NCBI GenBank assembly: GCA_018701215.1
Contig: JABIWH010000039.1
Span: 192,195 to 256,194 of the forward strand
From: Rhodospirillaceae bacterium
GTDB lineage: Bacteria > Pseudomonadota > Alphaproteobacteria > GCA-2731375
Direction of reading: 5' to 3'
DNA length: 64,000 bases
Of the stretch, positions 59,186 through 64,000 are shown piece after piece; positions within the stretch are counted from its first letter, which is position 1; each line of letters starts with the position of its first letter. A model generated the notes under the pieces. That model made no database searches. It worked only from the letters and a program-made list of their open reading frames with translations, and was not told the DNA's origin. Both the position numbers and the translations under genes were made by a program.

Positions 59186-59304
59186 ATCCCTACCAATATC
59201 CATGAACACAAAATCGTCACAATTCAGCCCTTGCACCGTCACCTTCGCTGGCCAATATTAAAATGAAATGTAACCTGGAGAGCCGGGGAGGGAGGAAATC
59301 GCAG

Positions 59305-59565
59305 ATGAGTATCTACCGCTATTCGGCCCGCGCCGTCCAATATGAGCAGGGCGCTCTGTTCCCAGCGGTCCTGGCCGGTCTTTTGGGCCTGTGGGCCCTG
59401 ATCGCCATGGCCGTGGCCTGTAACCCGAAATTAGTGGCCGAGGCGGAAAATCAAGCCGCGGTCTCCTATGTCTCCTGCGAGCCGGCGGAGGCTGGCCAGT
59501 TGGGGCAGCCGGGCCAACTGCTTCGTTGCATTGTGGAACCTGCCGCGAAACCCAGAGATATATAA
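59305..59565 (+). CDS. small membrane protein of the sortase cluster
   Basis: An 86-residue protein, unrecognised. It begins MSIYRYSARAVQYEQG and has one strong helix (about residues 18-38, ALFPAVLAGLLGLWALIAMAVA). Two Cys residues follow, about 40 and 58, and the C-terminus is soluble. GGGAGG lies nine bases before ATG 59305. Between sortase and SIMPL genes and three bases before the latter, so part of the same transcript. Role unknown; accessory to surface anchoring is inferred from location only. Confidence 0.65.
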   Translation: MSIYRYSARAVQYEQGALFPAVLAGLLGLWALIAMAVACNPKLVAEAENQAAVSYVSCEPAEAGQLGQPGQLLRCIVEPAAKPRDI

Positions 59566-59568
59566 AGC

Positions 59569-60273
59569 ATGCGTCATCGCATCCTGACGTTAGGCCTGAT
59601 CCTTGGCGTTCTGGCGGCGCCCGCGTGGGCCGGCGACGGGGTCGGTCATGGCATGGGGCGGAGCATTGCCGTCCAGGGCCTGGGCGTGGTCACTGCCCGG
59701 CCGGATGTAGCCGTCATCAGGGCCGGCGTCACGGCACAAGCAAAGAGCGCCAAGGCGGCCCTTGAGGGGCACAACAAGGTGATGGTCAAGTTGTTGGCGG
59801 AATTGAAGAAATTGGGTCTGGCTGCGCGCGATGTGCAAAGCCGGCAGGTCAATCTTCGGGCCATTTATCCGCCCCGCCGCAAGCAGGATACGGAACCTGT
59901 TCCAACCGCCTTCCGGGCCACCGGCAACCTGGCGATACGCCTGCGGGAGGTTGACCGTCTGGGCGATTTGTTGGACCGCGTGACCGCGGCTGGTGCCAAT
60001 AACATCGCGGGGCTGCATTTTGCCGTTGCGGCGCCGGAACCATTGCAAGAAGAGGCCCGCAAGCTGGCCATCCAGGATGCCCGCCGCCGGGCCGAGATCT
60101 ATGCGCTTGAGGCCGGTGTGCAGCTGGGCGAGGTGCTGCGGATCAGGGAAGGCGGCACCCCTGGTCCGATGCGGGAATACCGGACCATGGCGGCCAACGG
60201 TTCACAGAGCCCGACCGCGCCAGGCGAGGCGGAAATCCGCATGGCGGTATCGGTCGTCTTCGCGATCAAATAA
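59569..60273 (+). CDS. SIMPL/DUF541-domain periplasmic protein
   Basis: A 234-residue exported protein. The signal peptide MRHRILTLGLILGVLAAPAWA ends near residue 21. The SIMPL domain shows SIAVQGLGVVTARPDVAVIRAGVTAQAKSAKAAL, the DVQSRQVNLRAIYPPR strand, and NIAGLHFAVAAPEP...AIQDARRRAEIYALEAGVQLGEVLRI. Proteins of this family are periplasmic or outer-membrane and linked to oxidative-stress tolerance. Starts three bases after the small membrane protein. Last gene of the sortase cluster. Confidence 0.87.
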   Translation: MRHRILTLGLILGVLAAPAWAGDGVGHGMGRSIAVQGLGVVTARPDVAVIRAGVTAQAKSAKAALEGHNKVMVKLLAELKKLGLAARDVQSRQVNLRAIYPPRRKQDTEPVPTAFRATGNLAIRLREVDRLGDLLDRVTAAGANNIAGLHFAVAAPEPLQEEARKLAIQDARRRAEIYALEAGVQLGEVLRIREGGTPGPMREYRTMAANGSQSPTAPGEAEIRMAVSVVFAIK

Positions 60274-60283
60274 ACCGCTAGAA

Positions 60284-62230
60284 TTAGCCAGTTTCGGGCA
60301 GGGGCAGGCGGCCCTTGATGATCTTGCGCGTCGGGGTCAGGGGCATTTCGTCCAGCAGCACCAGATGCTCGGGCAGCTTGGTCTTGGCGATGCCATGGCC
60401 CAGAAGATATGCGCACAGGGTATCGAGGCTGATTTCCGGATCGCCCCCTTGGTCGGTTGGGACGGCAAAGCAGCAGGCCCGCTCGCCCAGAATCTTGTCG
60501 GGCATGGGCACGATGGCGGATTGCGCGATGGCGGGATGGCTGTCCAAAAGATCCTCGATCTCGCGCGGATTATATTTCACCCCGCCACGGTTGATGATGT
60601 CCTTGATCCGGCCCGTGATGGCGAAGTTGCCGTTGCCATCCTGGGCGGCCAGGTCGCCGCTGCGGAACCAGCCGTCATGGGTGAAGGCGGCGGCATTGGC
60701 GTCGGGGTTATCGAAATAGCCGGGAAACAGCATGGAGCCGCGCACCTGCAACTCGCCGTCCTCACCGATCCGCGCCTCGGCGCCTGGCGCGGGGCGGCCA
60801 GCAGAGGTAGCCGAGATTTCAATGCCGTCGCCGGGCCGGCAGTACAACCCGCCTTGGGTTTCCGTCATGCCCCAAAGCTGGGTAATCTCGCAGTTCGGCA
60901 GCTTGGCGGAGGCCGCCCGCGCCATCTCTTCGGGCACGGCGCTGCCTGAGAGAATGACTATTTTCAAGGCGCTGCAATCATGCTTGTCAAACAGACCCAG
61001 GCCCAGACAGGCGGCCAAATGCGCCGGTGCCGCCAACAGCGCGGTGGCCCGGCCCGCCTCAATGGCGGCGGCCAGATCGGGCGGTGTGAAGCTGGGCAGC
61101 AACAGATTGGCCGCCCCGTTGTGCAGCGACATATGCAGGGCATAAAGCCCGAACAGATGTCCGAAGGGCGGCGCCGACATGATCACGTCATCGGGCCCCA
61201 GTTGATGTGCGCCGACGCCCAGGCGGCCATTGCCCAACATGGTGTGGGAATTATGCGGCACCGCCTTGGGCGAGGCGGTGGTGCCGGAGGTGTAGAGCAG
61301 CAGCATGGGATCCGCCGCCACGGGCAACGGTAGATCCAGGCTGTCGGCGCCGGTGCTTGTGCCCGCCAGATCCTCGAACGGGACCGCGCCCGTCACCGGC
61401 TCGCCGATGGCGATTACCCGTTGCAGTTTCGGCAGTTTTAAATTCAGGGCCGCCTGGGCGGCGGGAAAACCACCCGCGTCCGCCAGGCAGATCAGCGCCC
61501 GGGCCCGGCTGTGCCCCAACAGGGTTTCGAACTCCCGCTCCCTATGCGGCATGTACAGGGTCGTCATCACGGCGCCCAGGCGCGCGATGGCCAGATAGCT
61601 GATGACATATTCCTCTACGTTGGGCAGTTGCACCGCGATGACGTCGCCCCGGCCCAGACCAAGGCCGTGCAGGCCGCCGGCCAGGCGGTCCACGCGGTGC
61701 AGCAGATCGGCGTAGCTGATAATGGTCTCGCCCTGAATGACCGCCGCCGCCGCGCCGCGATCCGCGGCATGGCGGGCGAGGAGGCCAGACAAGGTATCGT
61801 TGTTCCACCAGCCCTGTTCGCTGTAATGGCGGGCCCGCGCGGGATCGAAGCTCATGGCATCGCGCAGGGCCAGGGCGTCGTCGTGATATTGGAAACGTTC
61901 TTCGTGGGCCGTGAAGCGTTCCTCCCGAAAGCGTTTGCCGCCGCCAAGTTCCAACAGGCGTTGGAAGTGATTGGTGTGAAAGCGCCGCCGCTCCATCATG
62001 GCGCGGATATACATCACCTGCATTTCGCTCAGGCCGATCTGTTCGCCGATCTGGCCGTCGCTCATGCCCCGTTCATGACGGGTTGCCTCGATCGCGTCGA
62101 AATCCAGTTCGCGGATCGGGTCGCCCCGGCGGCTTTGTTTGTTGTGGCTCATCTCGAAGATCAGCTCGCCATAGCTGTCAATCATCGCCGTGGTGACGCC
62201 GATCTGCCGCCGGTTCAGACCCTGTGCCAT
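60284..62230 (-). CDS. acyl-CoA synthetase (AMP-binding) with N-terminal helix-turn-helix-like region
   Basis: A 648-residue AMP-forming ligase. The core is normal: AMP-binding motif LLYTSGTTASPKAV, QLWGMTETQGG, FRSGDLAAQDGNGNFAITGR, DIINRGGVKYNPREIE, and the C-terminal lysine motif TPTRKIIKGR. What is unusual is the first 150 residues, before the typical start near GWWNNDTLSGLLARHA: residues about 55-84 read GMSDGQIGEQIGLSEMQVMYIRAMMERR, a plausible helix-turn-helix. GGAGG precedes ATG 62230, one base after the stop of the FeS gene. Might activate a fatty or aromatic acid. Confidence 0.85.
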   Translation of the reverse strand: MAQGLNRRQIGVTTAMIDSYGELIFEMSHNKQSRRGDPIRELDFDAIEATRHERGMSDGQIGEQIGLSEMQVMYIRAMMERRRFHTNHFQRLLELGGGKRFREERFTAHEERFQYHDDALALRDAMSFDPARARHYSEQGWWNNDTLSGLLARHAADRGAAAAVIQGETIISYADLLHRVDRLAGGLHGLGLGRGDVIAVQLPNVEEYVISYLAIARLGAVMTTLYMPHREREFETLLGHSRARALICLADAGGFPAAQAALNLKLPKLQRVIAIGEPVTGAVPFEDLAGTSTGADSLDLPLPVAADPMLLLYTSGTTASPKAVPHNSHTMLGNGRLGVGAHQLGPDDVIMSAPPFGHLFGLYALHMSLHNGAANLLLPSFTPPDLAAAIEAGRATALLAAPAHLAACLGLGLFDKHDCSALKIVILSGSAVPEEMARAASAKLPNCEITQLWGMTETQGGLYCRPGDGIEISATSAGRPAPGAEARIGEDGELQVRGSMLFPGYFDNPDANAAAFTHDGWFRSGDLAAQDGNGNFAITGRIKDIINRGGVKYNPREIEDLLDSHPAIAQSAIVPMPDKILGERACCFAVPTDQGGDPEISLDTLCAYLLGHGIAKTKLPEHLVLLDEMPLTPTRKIIKGRLPLPETG

Positions 62231-62231
62231 A

Positions 62232-63152
62232 TCAGGCCTCCGCTTTTGCTTTGGAGCGGCGAATGGGATCGGCCAGGGGCGCCTTGGTGGCGATGGGGCA
62301 GACCCGCATGCATTCAAAACACTGCGCCAGCAACCCGCCGGAGCCCACCGACATCTTGTACCAGAGCATCTTGTTGTCGGGATCGAACAGTGCCTCCTCC
62401 CGGCCCTGGGCGTCTTCGGCGGCCATGGCCTCGGCCAGCAGGGCGGGAACGGCTTCGTATTGCTGGCTTATCTCGGCACAGGCCGCCATGTCGTAGTGCA
62501 TTTCCGCCTGTTTGCCGGCCTCATCGATCTTACCCGAGAGGCATTGCACGGGGCAGAATTTCTGGCACGGGGTGCGCCCGATCTGGCGGTACATGGAGAC
62601 ACAGGAAGGTGCCGGGCAGGGGTTCTGTGCCATGGGCCGGTCGGGGGGCAAATCCAGCTCAGTAAAGATCGAGGCGAAATACATATAGCCGAATTCTGGA
62701 TGCAGCAGGATATCGCCGGCCAGGGAGCGGGCCCCAATGCCGGCGACTTCCGCGTGCAGTTTCAGGCTTTGCAGCGGCACGCGGGGACCTTTTTCGTTGT
62801 CCATGTCGGGCGGGCAATAGATTGCCGGTGTCTGGTACTTGCTTTCGATAAAAAAGGCCGCGCCATAGGAAATGGTATAGGCCCGCGTTTCAGTGGAACC
62901 GAAATAGCCCATGGCCTTTGCCGGTACCGCCCAGGCGCCCTGGGTCTGACCGCCGACGCCAAGGGAGATTACCGATTTAACCTTTGGCATGATGTCCGAT
63001 GGACGATGGCCGGGCGGTGCGATTCGTTCCAATGCGTCCAAATCGGCGACGCCCGCCGCCAAGGCGCCCTTCCCCAGGCAATAATCCAGGATCGCTTTTT
63101 TCGCTTCCCTTGCGTCGAATTCCGTCGCGTTGGCCACGTCGTCGTCCCCCAT
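62232..63152 (-). CDS. QueG/reductase-like double 4Fe-4S protein
   Basis: A 306-residue cytosolic protein. The N-terminal half (about 1-150) has the SIGALRFRED-like tone of reductive-dehalogenase/QueG proteins (VKSVISLGVGG, AYTISYGAAFFIESK). The C-terminal half carries two cluster motifs: NPCPAPSC...RTPCQKFCPVQCLSGKID, then MAACAEIS, and CFECMRVCPIATKA. The order resembles the ferredoxin part of epoxyqueuosine reductase. ATG 63152 has GGA about 13 bases before. It is co-translated with the HTH-ligase. Substrate not known; it could supply electrons to or modify the ligase's product. Confidence 0.72.
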   Translation of the reverse strand: MGDDDVANATEFDAREAKKAILDYCLGKGALAAGVADLDALERIAPPGHRPSDIMPKVKSVISLGVGGQTQGAWAVPAKAMGYFGSTETRAYTISYGAAFFIESKYQTPAIYCPPDMDNEKGPRVPLQSLKLHAEVAGIGARSLAGDILLHPEFGYMYFASIFTELDLPPDRPMAQNPCPAPSCVSMYRQIGRTPCQKFCPVQCLSGKIDEAGKQAEMHYDMAACAEISQQYEAVPALLAEAMAAEDAQGREEALFDPDNKMLWYKMSVGSGGLLAQCFECMRVCPIATKAPLADPIRRSKAKAEA

Positions 63153-63288
63153 ATTGCCCGGCAATCCTACGGTGGTTCACGGGCATTGGAAAGATGAACC
63201 TGGGATGAACGGCACTCTCAGATCTTATTCAGGCGGCTGCAGGCATGGTGTGGGCATTGATGATGTAAACCCGGAATTGGAGACCGTC

Positions 63289-63801
63289 ATGAAGACGCCC
63301 ACGCACATAGGCCGTAGCACGGCCGCACTCACCGCCGCCCCCATCGCTGCTCTGACCGCCGCCGCCATATTATTGAGCGCCTGTATCACCACCGAGGCCC
63401 CGAAACAGGGCGCGGGTACGCTGTTGGGCGCTGTTGGCGGCGCCTTGGCCGGCTCGCAAGTGGGCAAGGGCCGTGGCCGCATCGTTGCCGTTGCCGCCGG
63501 TACCATTCTGGGCGCCTTCATGGGCGCCGAGATCGGGCGTTCCTTGGACCGGGCCGACCGCATTGCCCTGGCCAATGCCCAGGAGCAGGCGCATTTCGCG
63601 CCCGTTGGCGAGACTATTCAATGGTCCAATCCCGACAGCGGCCATCACGGCGAAATTTCCGCGACCCGTGAAGGCCGTTCCAACACCGGCCGCTATTGCC
63701 GGGAATATCAACATAGCGTGGTGATCAACGATCAGGTGCAGCAAGCCTATGGCACCGCCTGCCGCCAGCCCGATGGCAGTTGGCAGGTAATCGACGGTTA
63801 G
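63289..63801 (+). CDS. glycine-zipper surface lipoprotein
   Basis: A 170-residue lipoprotein with lipobox LLSAC (about residues 22-26; lipidated Cys26) after a hydrophobic signal. Residues about 35-80 form a glycine-zipper membrane segment, GTLLGAVGGALAGSQVGKGRG and GTILGAFMGAEIGRSLD. The C-terminal part (YCREYQHSVVINDQVQQAYGTACRQPDGSWQVI) resembles the outer-membrane 17-kDa/RT0821-type surface antigen family. ATG 63289 follows GGAGA. Divergent from the FeS operon. Confidence 0.85.
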   Translation: MKTPTHIGRSTAALTAAPIAALTAAAILLSACITTEAPKQGAGTLLGAVGGALAGSQVGKGRGRIVAVAAGTILGAFMGAEIGRSLDRADRIALANAQEQAHFAPVGETIQWSNPDSGHHGEISATREGRSNTGRYCREYQHSVVINDQVQQAYGTACRQPDGSWQVIDG

Positions 63802-63891
63802 TTTTAGACAAAATCATGCGAAAATCAGTGGCCAAACCGCGATGTTTTTCGTATGAGTATTACAGCGTGAGAATGAGGAGCCAGTGGTCCC

Positions 63892-64000
63892 GTGACGACA
63901 GTAATGGTCGCAAAATTCCAGATCGGCGATGTCGTTAAGCACCGTATCCATCCCTTTCGGGGTGTGGTGTTCGACGTGGATCCGATCTTCGCTAATTCCG
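63892..64000 (+). CDS. hspQ: heat shock protein HspQ, N-terminal part
   Basis: Thirty-six codons are visible before the window ends. The sequence VAKFQIGDVVKHRIHPFRGVVFDVDPIFANS is the HspQ/YccV N-terminus. HspQ is a DNA-binding heat-shock protein and Lon-protease enhancer. Start GTG 63892 is preceded by GAGGAG; ATG 63904 is the other candidate but lies too far from that site. The call is firm despite truncation. Confidence 0.93.
   Translation, partial: MTTVMVAKFQIGDVVKHRIHPFRGVVFDVDPIFANS

Noticed and set aside
59130..59205. Repeated ACCAAT units at the sortase 3' end
   Set aside because: Four short, unevenly spaced copies of six bases; no array structure and partly within the coding region.
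61511..62665. 384-residue plus-strand open frame over the ligase/FeS junction
   Set aside because: Spans two well-supported minus-strand genes in antisense; composition is non-protein-like.
1..64000. CRISPR arrays, tRNA/rRNA genes, prophage or intact insertion sequences
   Set aside because: No regularly spaced repeats, no recognisable tRNA or rRNA segments and no integrase or intact transposase seen; a covariance-model scan would be needed to exclude small RNAs.

Overview
The window looks like chromosomal DNA of a marine or aquatic alphaproteobacterium, perhaps near Rhodospirillales. The basis is the GC-rich, densely packed coding, class I lysyl-tRNA synthetase, HspQ, the DUF4170 and DUF1194 families, a class GN sortase with its dedicated target protein, and short palindromic intergenic repeats of the GTCAT..CCGG..CCGG..ATCCA type. 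Placement below class is inference. I recognise no rRNA, tRNA, CRISPR array, prophage or intact insertion sequence. No gap between genes exceeds about 280 bases.

Layout. 1-8243 (minus strand): the start of class II fructose-bisphosphate aldolase, preceded by a ten-gene Mrp-type cation/proton antiporter operon in the order E-F-G-(DUF4040/MbhE)-B-C-D-D-x-D. It has no full-length MrpA but three NuoL/M/N-like subunits and an 81-residue orphan. 8521-9192: a protein with two cold-shock domains. 9359-12693: a thiamin salvage locus. The ABC transporter thiZXY sits under a TPP riboswitch whose 3' end contains the ribosome binding site of thiZ, and tenA is divergent from it. 12697-17473: two divergent molybdenum-hydroxylase large subunits without the usual FeS and FAD subunits; one carries Gln where the catalytic Glu is expected. 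17582-23867: class IV aminotransferase, DinG-like FeS helicase, LysK and an SMP-30-type lactonase.

23878-25437: a small XRE/PAS regulatory module with two near-identical palindromic operators in its divergent promoter region. 25470-30764: an MFS carrier, then a coupled operon of SMP-30 lactonase, isopropylmalate-dehydrogenase-family enzyme and Gfo/Idh/MocA oxidoreductase that looks like sugar-acid catabolism, then an EamA exporter. 30773-39366: FolE, a two-PAS sensor kinase, PrpE, a membrane class III nucleotide cyclase, a PaaI-like thioesterase and an ANKH/MATE-like carrier. 39479-45523: TypA/BipA, a TauD-like dioxygenase, a DUF1194 protein, an unusually arranged CaiB-type CoA-transferase and a DoeB-like deacylase.

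45538-56037: a SARP-type regulator with TPRs, two tandem OsmC paralogues, a methyltransferase, an APH-type kinase, CysK, a DHA2-type exporter, and a cytochrome P450 coupled to a MaoC-like protein lacking the catalytic Asp. 56238-60273: the sortase module (VIT/vWA target, class GN sortase, an 86-residue membrane protein and a SIMPL protein). 60284-63152: a two-gene operon of a QueG-like double 4Fe-4S protein and an acyl-CoA-synthetase-like enzyme whose N-terminus carries a helix-turn-helix-like segment. The window ends with a glycine-zipper lipoprotein and the start of hspQ.

No single wholly new system is proven. The best candidates for something undescribed are the HTH-ligase/FeS pair, the divergent orphan molybdenum-hydroxylase subunits, the XRE/PAS operator module and the degenerate MaoC/P450 pair.
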